NCBI GenBank assembly: GCA_017937735.1
Contig: JAGBCZ010000033.1
Span: 1-27,354, forward strand
DNA length: 27,354 nt
Source: Alphaproteobacteria bacterium
GTDB taxonomy: Bacteria > Pseudomonadota > Alphaproteobacteria > Rs-D84
Direction of reading: 5' to 3'
Each line of letters opens with the position of its first letter. Positions within the stretch are counted from its first letter, which is position 1. Positions 1 to 7,980 of this stretch are shown one piece after another. Both the position numbers and the translations under genes were made by a program. The notes beneath the pieces were generated by a model, which worked only from the letters and a program-made list of their open reading frames with translations, made no database searches and was not told where the DNA came from.

Positions 1-172
1 CTGCCATACGTACAGCGTTTAATACAGAATCGCTGTCACTTAACAGTTCTTCTTTCTGTGCGTTTAAAATATTATAAAAGTATGCCAATTGTTCAGGACA
101 CATATATGGTTCTGTTTTCTTTGGCGTATATTTGGCAGGTAATTCAATGGTCTTGTAATCTGCGTTTGCCAT
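1..172 (-). CDS. dksA: DksA-family RNA polymerase-binding transcription factor (5' part, runs off the window)
   Basis: Only the first 57 codons are present; the gene continues beyond base 1. The visible part has the N-terminal layout of alphaproteobacterial DksA: a short lead, then a YMCPEQLAYF stretch (residues 23-32) matching the family's Y-M-x-P-x-Q-L-x-Y-F signature, followed by the start of the first coiled-coil helix (KEELLSDSDSVL). DksA proteins enter the RNA polymerase secondary channel and work with ppGpp to tune rRNA and amino-acid promoters. The acidic coiled-coil tip and C-terminal zinc finger lie outside the window and cannot be checked. The start ATG shares its A with the TAA stop of the thioredoxin gene (TAATG), with AAGGGG just upstream inside that gene, so the two are translationally coupled. 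Confidence 0.85.
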   Translation of the reverse strand, partial: MANADYKTIELPAKYTPKKTEPYMCPEQLAYFYNILNAQKEELLSDSDSVLNAVRMA

Positions 173-495
173 TACTGTACCCCTTTTAATTCATTTATCC
201 AATCTGTTAATGTATCTTCGTCCATCAGACCTGTGCGTGCTTCAACTAATTCACCGTTTTTGAATGCCAAAACACTTGGGATGCTGCGAATTCCGTATTT
301 TGCAGGTGTACGACGATTCGCTTCATCAATTTCAAATTTTATAAATGTTACATCTGGATGTTTGTTTGATGTGGCCTCAAATATAGGGCCAAACATACGG
401 CATGGTCCACACCATGTTGCCCAAAAGTCAACCAATGTTATGCCGTTACCAATTAATGTATCAATTGTTGTATCTTTTGCGTGTTCTAATGCCAT
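172..495 (-). CDS. trxA: Thioredoxin
   Basis: A 107-residue protein of normal thioredoxin size. The redox motif WCGPC is at residues 28-32 (Cys29 and Cys32), preceded by the family's VDFWATWCGPC context. The cis-proline is in SIPSV (Pro73), and Gly/Asp positions of the fold are conserved. It is a cytoplasmic dithiol reductant for ribonucleotide reductase, peroxiredoxins and similar partners. A longer open frame reaches 567, but the start is placed at 495 because AGAAGGAGAA lies seven bases upstream and the extra N-terminal residues do not resemble thioredoxin. It is cotranscribed with dksA (TAATG overlap) and divergent from sufS. DsbA/TlpA-type periplasmic proteins are unlikely because there is no signal peptide. 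Confidence 0.93.
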   Translation of the reverse strand: MALEHAKDTTIDTLIGNGITLVDFWATWCGPCRMFGPIFEATSNKHPDVTFIKFEIDEANRRTPAKYGIRSIPSVLAFKNGELVEARTGLMDEDTLTDWINELKGVQ

Positions 496-514
496 CTTTT
501 TTCTCCTTCTTTTA

Positions 515-542
515 TTGATATTCCAAGCGAGTGTATTATAAT
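515..542 (+). promoter_or_regulatory. Sigma-70-type promoter of sufS
   Basis: TTGATA (515-520), a 16-base spacer and TATAAT (537-542), 28 bases before the sufS start codon. The -10 lies in the palindrome ATTATAAT (535-542), so a TATAAT can also be read on the minus strand toward trxA, although no convincing minus-strand -35 is seen. Confidence 0.7.
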
Positions 543-569
543 CAACACAAAATGCAAGAGAAATCATAA

Positions 570-1658
570 ATGAATAAAATCATATACTTAGATGCTGCCG
601 CCAGTTACCAAAAACCAGAAACTGTTGTGCAGGCAGAAATGGACTTTTTAACGCATAATTATGCAAATGCAGGTCGTGGTATTTGCGCCCGTGCAAGTCA
701 TGTTGATTATTTGATTGAAGATAGTCGCAGGTCTGTGGCCAACTTTATCGGTGCAGCAGCAAATCAAATTGTTTTTACGTCTGGCACCACCGATTCGATA
801 AATAAAATAGTAGGGATGTTAAATTTAAATCCTGATTGTGTCGTGGCCGTATCTGATTTAGATCATCATAGTGCCAGGTTGCCTTTTATGATGAGTGATG
901 CAAAAATTGTCGTTTGTCCGCTGGATAAACAGTTAAATATAGATATTGATAATATCCCATACGCAGATGTTTTTGTTATAACAGCAATGTCAAATGTTGT
1001 TGGTTTACAGCAAGATGTTTGTGAAATTATTAAACGGGCAAAAACAAAAAATCCGAATGTTATAACAGTGGTGGATGCGGCGCAATCTGTCGTACACAGC
1101 GAAATAGATGTTGTAAAATGGAATTGCGATTTCTTGTGTTTTTCTGGGCATAAAATTGGTGCGGATACAGGTGTTGGTATAATGTATATCAAGAATCCAG
1201 AAAATTATGGTCCTGTGTTTTTTGGTGGTGGAATGGTAAACAAGATTATGGGTGATAAAATAATCTTTAATTCATCACCAGATGTTTTTGAGGCAGGAAC
1301 ATTGCCATTAACACAGATTGTCGGATTGAAACCCGCCATAGAAGGCATAAAAAAGAATCGTCCTGATTTAAATTTAATAAAATATATGTATGATGAATTG
1401 TCGCAGATTGATAAGATAAAAATTATATCAGCACGTGATTCTGCATTGTTGTCTTTTGTTGTTGATGGGATGCACGTTCTTGATTTTGGTGCGTTAATTG
1501 CTGCGCATAATGTTTGTTTGCGTGTAGGGAATATGTGTGCATCTTGGATTCATCAGTTGCTTGGGTGTGATGGCAGTATCAGAATTTCTGTGGGTGCATA
1601 TAATACGTTGCAAGAAATACAAACTGTGGTTAAATATATCAAAGAAATAATAAAATGA
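570..1658 (+). CDS. sufS: Cysteine desulfurase, SufS type
   Basis: A PLP enzyme of aminotransferase class V that takes sulfur from L-cysteine and hands it to SufE for Fe-S cluster assembly. The SGHKIG motif carries the PLP lysine at residue 195. DAAQSVVH (169-176) supplies the cofactor-ring Asp/Gln pair, and the His pair at 99-100 sits where the family has its His stacking on PLP. The persulfide cysteine is Cys323 in RVGNMCASW, which matches the short-loop group II (SufS/CsdA) arrangement. At 362 residues it is shorter than the usual ~405, mostly through a trimmed N-terminus and loops. It overlaps sufT by ATGA and is followed by sufE, which makes SufS a better call than IscS or CsdA. The start follows a weak AAGAG ribosome site. 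Confidence 0.92.
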   Translation: MNKIIYLDAAASYQKPETVVQAEMDFLTHNYANAGRGICARASHVDYLIEDSRRSVANFIGAAANQIVFTSGTTDSINKIVGMLNLNPDCVVAVSDLDHHSARLPFMMSDAKIVVCPLDKQLNIDIDNIPYADVFVITAMSNVVGLQQDVCEIIKRAKTKNPNVITVVDAAQSVVHSEIDVVKWNCDFLCFSGHKIGADTGVGIMYIKNPENYGPVFFGGGMVNKIMGDKIIFNSSPDVFEAGTLPLTQIVGLKPAIEGIKKNRPDLNLIKYMYDELSQIDKIKIISARDSALLSFVVDGMHVLDFGALIAAHNVCLRVGNMCASWIHQLLGCDGSIRISVGAYNTLQEIQTVVKYIKEIIK

Positions 1659-1969
1659 TGTGTGAAAAACAAGATATTATAGATGCGTTGAAAAAAGTTT
1701 ATGACCCAGAAATACCCGTCAATGTATGGGATATGGGGTTGATTTATGATATTGATATATCACCAGAAAATGTCGTTATAAAAATGACATTTACCAGTCC
1801 AACATGTCCAATGATGGAAGAATTATTGGAACAGGTACACAGTGCTGCGCAAAGTGTGTGTGGTGATGTGCCTGTGCGTGTAGATTTGGTTTGGGACCCA
1901 CCGTGGGATTTGTCGCGTATGTCTGATACGGCACGTCTTGAATTAGATTTGACGAATGAGGGGTGGTAA
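1655..1969 (+). CDS. sufT: SufT-like MIP18/DUF59 family Fe-S assembly factor
   Basis: A 104-residue single-domain protein of the MIP18 (DUF59, PaaD-like) family. Diagnostic motifs are visible: DPEIPVNVWDMGLIY near residues 18-32, a TSPTCP motif holding the conserved cysteine near residue 50, and VDLVWDPPW near residue 85. SufT-type proteins help mature [4Fe-4S] proteins, and the gene is commonly found inside suf operons. The start ATG overlaps the sufS stop (ATGATG), so translation is coupled; the second ATG, one codon on, is an alternative start. Phenylacetate-pathway PaaD is less likely because no paa genes are nearby. Confidence 0.9.
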   Translation: MMCEKQDIIDALKKVYDPEIPVNVWDMGLIYDIDISPENVVIKMTFTSPTCPMMEELLEQVHSAAQSVCGDVPVRVDLVWDPPWDLSRMSDTARLELDLTNEGW

Positions 1970-1970
1970 A

Positions 1971-2333
1971 ATGAATTTCAATGAAATAAAACATTTATTG
2001 AATTTAATGCCCAGCCCAATTGATAAATTAGAAATGGTTATGGATTTGGGAAAAAGTTTAGAAAATGTCCCAGATTCTGCCGTATGCAATGAAATCGTTG
2101 GCTGTTCTTCGTTTGTTGAAATTTGTCGTGATGGTAATCGGTTCTATGGTCGTGCAGATGCTGCGATTGTGCGTGGAATTGTTGCAATAATTATTTCAAT
2201 GGTTGATGGAAAAACTGCAACAGAAATAAAAAATATGGATTTATTATCAGATTTTAACAGTCTGGGTTTAAATCTGGGGGCGGGCAGGTTAAACGGTGTA
2301 AATTCTATGATTCGTTTTTTGCAGAATTTATGA
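1971..2333 (+). CDS. sufE: SufE sulfur acceptor
   Basis: SufE accepts the persulfide sulfur from SufS and passes it to the SufBC(D) scaffold. The protein is about 120 residues. The acceptor cysteine is in NEIVGCSSFVEI (Cys45 from this start), aligning with the E. coli SufE Gly-Cys-Gln motif around Cys51, and the C-terminal GLNLGAGRLNGVNSM block matches the family's L-S-x-x-R-x-N-G-x-x-x-M helix. An ATG 15 bases upstream (1956) is in frame, but GAGGGG lies between the two ATGs at good spacing for 1971, so the shorter form is preferred. The sufT reading frame ends just before it, which makes a tight sufS-sufT-sufE unit. Confidence 0.9.
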   Translation: MNFNEIKHLLNLMPSPIDKLEMVMDLGKSLENVPDSAVCNEIVGCSSFVEICRDGNRFYGRADAAIVRGIVAIIISMVDGKTATEIKNMDLLSDFNSLGLNLGAGRLNGVNSMIRFLQNL

Positions 2334-2373
2334 TAGAATATACATGTATTCTTGTATGGGGGGGATTGTAGAT

Positions 2374-2667
2374 ATGAGCGATGATGAAAAAATGCTGCAT
2401 ATTGGGTATTGGTCAATTGGTGTTGTGTTCTTTTTGACAGTTGTTTTAAGTGCAATGTCACGGACACAGAATAGGGAAATAAATCATGTTCGGCGCAGTA
2501 TTGTAAAAACACAGCAGGAAATCGCCTTGGCAGAGGCACAATTCGCATCATACGTCAGACCAGAAAGTTTAAGAAATATGGTCGTTACAATACAGCCGAA
2601 ATCCGAAGTAGTCAGTTTTAATAAATCTGTCGCAATAGAGAACTTGGAAAACAGGGAAGAAAAATAA
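2374..2667 (+). CDS. ftsL: FtsL-like divisome protein
   Basis: A small bitopic membrane protein (97 residues from this start): a short cytoplasmic tail, one transmembrane helix at about residues 13-30, then a helical, coiled-coil-like periplasmic part. The segment AEAQFASYVRPESLRNM resembles the L-x-A-E-W-a-x-L-x-x-P-E-R-L signature near the end of FtsL in proteobacteria. Position supports the call: it lies directly upstream of ftsI, as in the dcw cluster, with stop and start overlapping as TAATG. FtsL works with FtsB and FtsQ to recruit and activate FtsW-FtsI. The start at 2374 is chosen because GGGGGGGA lies just upstream; in-frame ATGs at 2344 and 2356 would put the ribosome site inside the gene. 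FtsL sequences are poorly conserved, so the call rests on both motif and context. Confidence 0.72.
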   Translation: MSDDEKMLHIGYWSIGVVFFLTVVLSAMSRTQNREINHVRRSIVKTQQEIALAEAQFASYVRPESLRNMVVTIQPKSEVVSFNKSVAIENLENREEK

Positions 2668-4304
2668 TGTTCGAAGTCGGTAAGGATATTGTTAATCATG
2701 ATTCTTTGTCGGGTAATTGTGACGCTAATACAAAAATTAGGCTGAAAATAATTTATGTCGTTTTCTTGGCTTTGTTTGCAGCGTTTGCAATACGAACATT
2801 GGGGCTGTGTATCCAAGGAACAGATAGATCCAGATTGGGACGGGCAGATAATGAATGGCAGGTTCATCGTGCAGATATCGTTGATAGAAATGGCGATATA
2901 TTGGCAAAAAATATTGAATCTGGACATATTATTCTGCGTAATCGTGCCGTACAGGAAAAAGATAAAGAACTGGTCGCACAGACGATTCATAATGCAATGC
3001 CGTACGAATATTCATTGGCCCAAGCGTTGGAACTGGTAAATTCGCCAAAACGCTTTATGTATTTGAAAAAATATGCCAGTGATAATCAGCGCAAAATTAT
3101 TCAGCAAGCAAGATTAGAGGGTTTGGAAATTGAAAAAGTACAAACCAGAAAATATCCAAAACGCAGGCTGTTTTCACATGTTGTTGGTTTTACAGGTGCG
3201 GATGGAACCGGACTGGAAGGTGCAGAACGTACATACGATGATTATTTAAAAGAAAATAAAGATCCATTACGCCTGTCTGTTGATTCTAGAATTCAGTCAG
3301 TGTTTTACGAACAGTTGTCATTTGCAATGCAAAAATATCAAACACGTGCAGCGATGGGGATGCTGATGAATTCACGAACAGGTGAAATGATTGCAATGGT
3401 GTCATTACCTGATTTTGACCCAGAAAACCTGCGTATAGACCCTGTTGCAAACCGTTTGTTTAAACCGATGAGAAGTGTTTATGAATTGGGGTCAATATTT
3501 AAAATATTTAATACGGCGTTAGCATTGGAAAATGGCATTGACGCCAAGAAGGAATATTATGTTGCAAAGCCATTTCCTATTTATGATAAACACGGCAGGA
3601 TTGCAAAAAAAATTACAGATATTCGCAGTTTTAAGCCACCACGTCCAAGTATAAATGTCGAAGAAATTATGGTGCATTCTTGTAATGTTGGCAGTGCGCA
3701 AATTGCACTGGAATTGCCAGATGGTGCGCAAAAAGAATTCTTTGAACGGTTGCACATGGATAAGGCGCTAAACCTTGAATTTGGCCGTACAGAGAATACC
3801 TTGCCACAACGCAAATGGGGACCTGTTGAACGTGCGACTGTTGCGTATGGCCAAGGATATGCTGTGACGCCAATGCATTTGATGTTGGGGGTAAATGCGG
3901 TTACAAATGGTGGTATTTATATATATCCAACATTGCAAAAAAGAAGTGTCGGTGTTGTGCATGGTGAACGTGTCTTGGCAGATGAAATTTCTGCAAAATT
4001 AAGACCGATTATGTTGCGTGTTGCCGAAGAAACAAGTGGGAAAAAAGCGCGTGTTGCAGGTGTTAAAATTGCAGGTAAGACAGCAACTGCTGAAAAATAT
4101 ACAAATGGTAAAATTGATACAAAACGAAACGTTACTGCATTTGTTGGGGTGTTCCCTGCAGATGCGCCACAATACACGATATTAGTTGTTTTGGATGAAC
4201 CACAGGGAACCAAAGAATCTTGGGGGTGGCGTACTGCTGCGTGGAATGCTGTGCCCGTGACTGGGAAAATATTGGATAGTATACTGCCGTTGCTATTTGA
4301 ATAA
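2667..4304 (+). CDS. ftsI: Septal peptidoglycan transpeptidase FtsI (class B PBP, PBP3)
   Basis: A 545-residue class B penicillin-binding protein that cross-links septal peptidoglycan with FtsW. One transmembrane helix (about residues 27-47) anchors it in the inner membrane. The PBP dimerisation domain follows (IVDRNGDILA, 71-80, and the GLEGAERTYDDYL block near 182-194), then the transpeptidase domain. The active site shows GSIFK (nucleophile Ser276, Lys279) and SCN (338-340). The third motif reads KTA (471-473) instead of the almost universal KTG, in the context AGKTATAEK. The gene overlaps ftsL by TAATG. The rest of a dcw cluster (mraW upstream; murE, murF and others downstream) is missing: suf genes precede it and recJ follows. 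The FtsI call is preferred over other PBP2-type enzymes because of length and the ftsL neighbour. Confidence 0.92.
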   Translation: MFEVGKDIVNHDSLSGNCDANTKIRLKIIYVVFLALFAAFAIRTLGLCIQGTDRSRLGRADNEWQVHRADIVDRNGDILAKNIESGHIILRNRAVQEKDKELVAQTIHNAMPYEYSLAQALELVNSPKRFMYLKKYASDNQRKIIQQARLEGLEIEKVQTRKYPKRRLFSHVVGFTGADGTGLEGAERTYDDYLKENKDPLRLSVDSRIQSVFYEQLSFAMQKYQTRAAMGMLMNSRTGEMIAMVSLPDFDPENLRIDPVANRLFKPMRSVYELGSIFKIFNTALALENGIDAKKEYYVAKPFPIYDKHGRIAKKITDIRSFKPPRPSINVEEIMVHSCNVGSAQIALELPDGAQKEFFERLHMDKALNLEFGRTENTLPQRKWGPVERATVAYGQGYAVTPMHLMLGVNAVTNGGIYIYPTLQKRSVGVVHGERVLADEISAKLRPIMLRVAEETSGKKARVAGVKIAGKTATAEKYTNGKIDTKRNVTAFVGVFPADAPQYTILVVLDEPQGTKESWGWRTAAWNAVPVTGKILDSILPLLFE

Positions 4305-4318
4305 TTTTAGATTATAAT
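4290..4318 (+). promoter_or_regulatory. Promoter of the recJ-nrnA-lolA-tatBC operon
   Basis: TTGCTA (4290-4295), a 17-base spacer and TATAAT (4313-4318). The -35 lies inside the last codons of ftsI, 30 bases before the recJ GTG. Confidence 0.72.
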
Positions 4319-4347
4319 ATACAACGATAATAAAAAAAGAGTATAGC

Positions 4348-6096
4348 GTGAGTAGAATAGTGGAAAAGTCCATGCTGGGTAAGGCATGGGTGTCGGCATA
4401 TAATGATGTTTGTAATACTGATGATTTGTTGAAAAGGGTTTTGGCAAGTCGTGGTATTGTGTCGGATGCAGATGTTGAAAAATTTTTATCGCCCAGTATC
4501 AAAGAATATATGCCTGACCCATCTGTGTTAAAAGATATGGATGTGGCTGCAAAGATAATTGCAGATGCAATAGAAAATCGTAAAAAAATTGCTGTTTATG
4601 GGGATTATGATGTTGATGGTATTACATCAACGGCTGTGTTTGTTAAATATTTACGTGCGTTGGGAATTGATGTTGTGTGGCACCTGCCGACACGTGAAGG
4701 TGAAGGTTATGGATTGAATAACGATGCAATTTCAGAAATTGTACGGGATAATGTTGATTTAATGATTACTGTTGATTGTGGTATCAGTGGCATTGAAGAA
4801 GTAAAATTTGCAAAAAATGCAGGATTGACGGTTGTTGTTACAGATCATCATTCGCCAGATTCAGTTATCCCAGATGCGGATGCGGTTGTAAATCCAAAAA
4901 GAACTGATGACGAATCGGGATTGTCTTATTTGGCGGGTGTGGGTGTTGCATTTTTAACGCTGGTTGCTGTTAATCGTGAATTAAAAACACGTAATTTAGA
5001 TGATGAATTATCCGCACGTGTTGGCGCAGAAAATTTATTAAACTATATGGACTTTGTAGCACTGGGGACAATTTGCGATACAATGCCATTGGTTGGATTA
5101 AATCGTGCGTTTGTTTCAACCGGTTTAAAGGTTTTAGGTTTGCGACAGAATTTGGGTTTGCGTGTACTGATGGATTTAGCGGCAATAAAAAAACCGTCTG
5201 TGTATGCGGCTGGGTTTGCGTTGGGACCACGTTTAAATGCAGCGGGTCGTCTTGATTCTGCATCACCTGCATTGGAATTGCTGTTAACAGATAATCCGCT
5301 GATTGCACATGACTTGGCAAATAAATTACATCAGATGAATCAAGAACGAATCGATATTCAAAATGCAATTATGTTATCGGCAACAGAAATGGCCGAAAAA
5401 TGTTGCCAGTCTGGCAGATGCAGTTTGTTTGTCTGTGGCGATAATTGGCATGGCGGTGTAATGGGAATAATTGCAGGTCGATTGAAAGATAAATTTAATT
5501 TACCATCATGTGTTGCAACGAAATCTGATGGTCAGATAAATGGTTCGGGGCGTTCTGTTGCGGGTGTTGATTTAGGAAAAATTATTCACGATGCGCTGGC
5601 CGCAGGAATCGTTAGCGAGGGTGGGGGACATGCCGCTGCTGCTGGATTTTCGTTGTCAGAAGATAAAGAAACGGAATTTTGTGAATTCTTGGAACGTGCT
5701 GTAAATGAACAGTTAAATGGTGTTGTTCCCCAGCCTGAAATCATTGTTGATGCACAAATGGATGCGGGTGGTGCAACGATGAAGTTGGTTAAACAATTAA
5801 ATGCGTTGGAACCATTTGGTCAGGGTAATCCAGAACCAACATTGGTGTTGCATGGGGCGGTATTGCGTCATGCTGTTGTAATGGGTAATGGGGCGCATTT
5901 GCGTGGAACTGTTATGACCAGTTCTGGCACACAGTTGGCATTTGTTGGGTTTAATCTGGTTGGAACACCTGTTGGTGATTTTTTACTAGACGATGCGAAT
6001 ACAAATACTAAAATAATGATGTTGGGTAAATTAAAAGAAAATGAATACAATGGCCGTATCAGTATACAATTTGTACTGGAAGACATTGCAATATAA
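4348..6096 (+). CDS. recJ: Single-stranded-DNA-specific 5'-3' exonuclease RecJ
   Basis: A 582-residue DHH-family nuclease used in recombinational and mismatch repair. Metal-binding motifs appear in order: GDYDVDG (85-91), VDCG (142-145) and TDHHSP (165-170). The DHHA1 domain contains HGGVMGIIAGRL and the GEGGGHA-like SEGGGHAAAAGFS loop near residues 425-437, and the C-terminal part with LNALEPFGQGNPEP matches the RecJ OB-fold domain. The start is GTG at 4348, since no ATG gives a full N-terminal helix; the ribosome site is weak (AAAAGAG). It has its own promoter overlapping the end of ftsI and is followed 11 bases later by a second DHH-family gene. Confidence 0.95.
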   Translation: MSRIVEKSMLGKAWVSAYNDVCNTDDLLKRVLASRGIVSDADVEKFLSPSIKEYMPDPSVLKDMDVAAKIIADAIENRKKIAVYGDYDVDGITSTAVFVKYLRALGIDVVWHLPTREGEGYGLNNDAISEIVRDNVDLMITVDCGISGIEEVKFAKNAGLTVVVTDHHSPDSVIPDADAVVNPKRTDDESGLSYLAGVGVAFLTLVAVNRELKTRNLDDELSARVGAENLLNYMDFVALGTICDTMPLVGLNRAFVSTGLKVLGLRQNLGLRVLMDLAAIKKPSVYAAGFALGPRLNAAGRLDSASPALELLLTDNPLIAHDLANKLHQMNQERIDIQNAIMLSATEMAEKCCQSGRCSLFVCGDNWHGGVMGIIAGRLKDKFNLPSCVATKSDGQINGSGRSVAGVDLGKIIHDALAAGIVSEGGGHAAAAGFSLSEDKETEFCEFLERAVNEQLNGVVPQPEIIVDAQMDAGGATMKLVKQLNALEPFGQGNPEPTLVLHGAVLRHAVVMGNGAHLRGTVMTSSGTQLAFVGFNLVGTPVGDFLLDDANTNTKIMMLGKLKENEYNGRISIQFVLEDIAI

Positions 6097-6107
6097 TAGA
6101 AAAAGAT

Positions 6108-7058
6108 ATGGACAAGAAAATACAAGAATTTTTGGAACGCGTCAGTTCTGCAAAATCTGCGGTTATTATGGGACATAAAAACCCAGATGGTGATTCAATT
6201 TGCAGTGTTTTGGCATTGGCGCATTTAATCGAACTTAATTTTGGATATCAGCCATTGTGTGTTTATGATGGCAATATTTCAGATAGTCTTGATTATATCC
6301 CACATCGTGGGCGAATAAAATATTTTGAACGTGTGGATATGACAACACCCATGGATATTGCAATTGTTATGGATTATGGAAATCCTGCGCATATTGGTGG
6401 ACCACAGGAAATGGTTGATAAGGCCGGATTTGTTATTGAAATCGATCATCATAAAAATGATAAACCAATCGCACAGTTGTGTGTTGATGATGATACTGCG
6501 GCAGCAACGGCGGTTATCGTTTATCAAATTATTCGTGCAGGTAATTTAAAATATGATTCAATTGTGGCTGATTTATTAGGGTTGGCAATTTTAACAGATA
6601 CTGGGAATTTTAAATTTTCAAGAAATGGTGATGCATTACGAATAATGGCTGATTTGGTTGATGGTGGTGTGAATATCCGTAATCTGATTGAATTGATGAA
6701 TAATAAACAGCGCAAGGCTGTTCAATTGGAGGCGCAGACAACTGCAAATGCAGAATTCTTTTATCATGGGCGTTTGGCATTGGCAACAGTTTGTAAGAAA
6801 GATTATAAATATCTGGATGGGCGTGGTGAATTGATATTAAGCCTGTTGGGACAAATCAAAGGCGTTGAATACGTAGTGCTATTAAAAGAACAAAAACCAG
6901 AACAGGTTGGAATTTCTATACGCAGTCGCAGAAAACCAATTGATTCAATTGCTGTTGCGCTGGGTGGCGGCGGTCATGAAAAGGCCGCTGGGGCGGTTGT
7001 TCGTGATAATCTAGAAAATGTTAAAAGACGTGTGTTGGAATTATTCAAGGGGGCATAA
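6108..7058 (+). CDS. nrnA: DHH/DHHA1 phosphoesterase, NrnA-type nanoRNase / pAp phosphatase
   Basis: A 316-residue protein with the compact NrnA arrangement. The first metal motif is GHKNPDGDS (22-30), followed by Asp89 (MDYGNP), DHH at 113-115 and LTDTGNFKFS. The DHHA1 part ends in the substrate loop GGGGHEKAAGA. NrnA enzymes remove nucleotides from very short RNAs, and many also hydrolyse 3'-phosphoadenosine 5'-phosphate; which activity dominates cannot be read from the sequence. A c-di-AMP phosphodiesterase (GdpP-type) is unlikely because the membrane, PAS and GGDEF parts are absent. It lies 11 bases after recJ and 2 bases before lolA, so it is part of the same transcript. Confidence 0.88.
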   Translation: MDKKIQEFLERVSSAKSAVIMGHKNPDGDSICSVLALAHLIELNFGYQPLCVYDGNISDSLDYIPHRGRIKYFERVDMTTPMDIAIVMDYGNPAHIGGPQEMVDKAGFVIEIDHHKNDKPIAQLCVDDDTAAATAVIVYQIIRAGNLKYDSIVADLLGLAILTDTGNFKFSRNGDALRIMADLVDGGVNIRNLIELMNNKQRKAVQLEAQTTANAEFFYHGRLALATVCKKDYKYLDGRGELILSLLGQIKGVEYVVLLKEQKPEQVGISIRSRRKPIDSIAVALGGGGHEKAAGAVVRDNLENVKRRVLELFKGA

Positions 7059-7060
7059 CC

Positions 7061-7678
7061 GTGTTTAAAAAAATAATATGTGCAGTTTTGGGACTCTTTA
7101 TATCTGTGACCGCAAATGCAGGTGTGGATGCAAAGTTGGTCACCAGTGCAGAAAAATATTTAAATTCTATTACTGGGTTAAATGGAAAATTTGTTCAAAC
7201 ATCAAATGGCAGACAAGAAAAAGGTATGTTTTCAATGTTGCGCCCAGGACGTGTCAGATTAGACTATGATAATATGCCAATTCAATTGATTTCAGATGGA
7301 CAAGATTTGTATTTTTTTGATAAGTCTTTGGACCAAATTACAACAGTACCATTGACCAGTACACCAGCAGGTATTTTGGTCAGAAAAAATATCGATTTAA
7401 AAAATGCTGATATCAGTGTTGTTGAAACAAATGATTTGAAAAATATGTTTTCGTTGAAATTAAATTTACGTGGCCAAGAAGGGTTGGGATATATGACAGT
7501 ATTTTTTGATAAAAGCCCAATAAAATTAAATTCTTGGTCTGTGGTTGATGCAACGGGGGCCACGACAGATGTAAAATTTCAAGGATTGGAACCCAAGACG
7601 AAATTTGCAAAAGATTTCTTTCAAATATCACGGCATAAAACAATCAGTACCAGTGGTGGTGATGACTTTTACGATTAA
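7061..7678 (+). CDS. lolA: LolA-like outer-membrane lipoprotein carrier
   Basis: A 205-residue periplasmic protein with a clear signal peptide (MFKKIICAVLGLFISVTANA, cleavage before GVDAK). The mature part shows the LolA pattern: FVQTSNGRQEKGMFSMLRPGRVRLDY (the family's F-x-Q-x-x...G-x-F-x-x-x-R-P-G-x-x-R-x-x-Y), then SDGQDLYFFDKSLDQITTVPL. LolA shuttles lipoproteins from LolCDE to LolB on the outer membrane. Several lipoprotein candidates occur in this window as possible cargo. The start is GTG at 7061 with AAGGGGG a few bases upstream, inside the end of nrnA; the previous stop is 2 bases away. Confidence 0.88.
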   Translation: MFKKIICAVLGLFISVTANAGVDAKLVTSAEKYLNSITGLNGKFVQTSNGRQEKGMFSMLRPGRVRLDYDNMPIQLISDGQDLYFFDKSLDQITTVPLTSTPAGILVRKNIDLKNADISVVETNDLKNMFSLKLNLRGQEGLGYMTVFFDKSPIKLNSWSVVDATGATTDVKFQGLEPKTKFAKDFFQISRHKTISTSGGDDFYD

Positions 7679-7680
7679 AA

Positions 7681-7980
7681 ATGTTTGGGATAAGTTGGTC
7701 TGAATTTTTTATAATTATATTGGTTGCGGTGTTGGTTATTCCATCACGCATGTGGCCAGATGTTGCACGGTTTTTGGCCAGGGTTGTGCGTGCTGTACGG
7801 CGGATTGTATGGCGTATAACAGATGTGTCTGAAAATATTAAACAGCAAATTGATTTAGAAAAACCAATTGATGATTTGGTTCGGACAACAACAAACGATA
7901 TGCTGAACGAATTTTCAACTGTTTTACCAAAACAGAAAAAAACAAAAAAGACAAGTGGCAAGACCAAAACATCAAAATGA
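7681..7980 (+). CDS. tatB: TatB-like twin-arginine translocase subunit
   Basis: A 99-residue protein with the TatA/TatB layout: MFGISWSEFFIIILVAVLVIPS forms the short N-terminal membrane helix, a hinge follows, then an amphipathic basic helix (ARVVRAVRRIVWRI) and a Lys-rich tail. The MF-x-I-x-W-S-E opening favours TatB over TatA. In TatB the helix-hinge is usually G-P; here the hinge reads PSRMWP. It sits between lolA (2 bases upstream) and tatC (ATGA overlap). No separate TatA is seen in the window, so this subunit may have to do both jobs unless tatA lies elsewhere. No good ribosome site is visible, suggesting coupled translation after lolA. Confidence 0.8.
   Translation: MFGISWSEFFIIILVAVLVIPSRMWPDVARFLARVVRAVRRIVWRITDVSENIKQQIDLEKPIDDLVRTTTNDMLNEFSTVLPKQKKTKKTSGKTKTSK

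Noticed and set aside
496..567. Extended thioredoxin N-terminus
   Set aside because: The extension covers the sufS promoter and the thioredoxin ribosome site; the remaining 107 residues match the family exactly.
1956..1970. Earlier ATG for sufE
   Set aside because: It would place the GAGGGG ribosome site inside the gene and add five residues not typical of SufE.
2336..2351. Imperfect palindrome GAATAtacatgTATTC before ftsL
   Set aside because: Arms of only five bases in AT-rich DNA; chance is likely and no promoter is seen to go with it.
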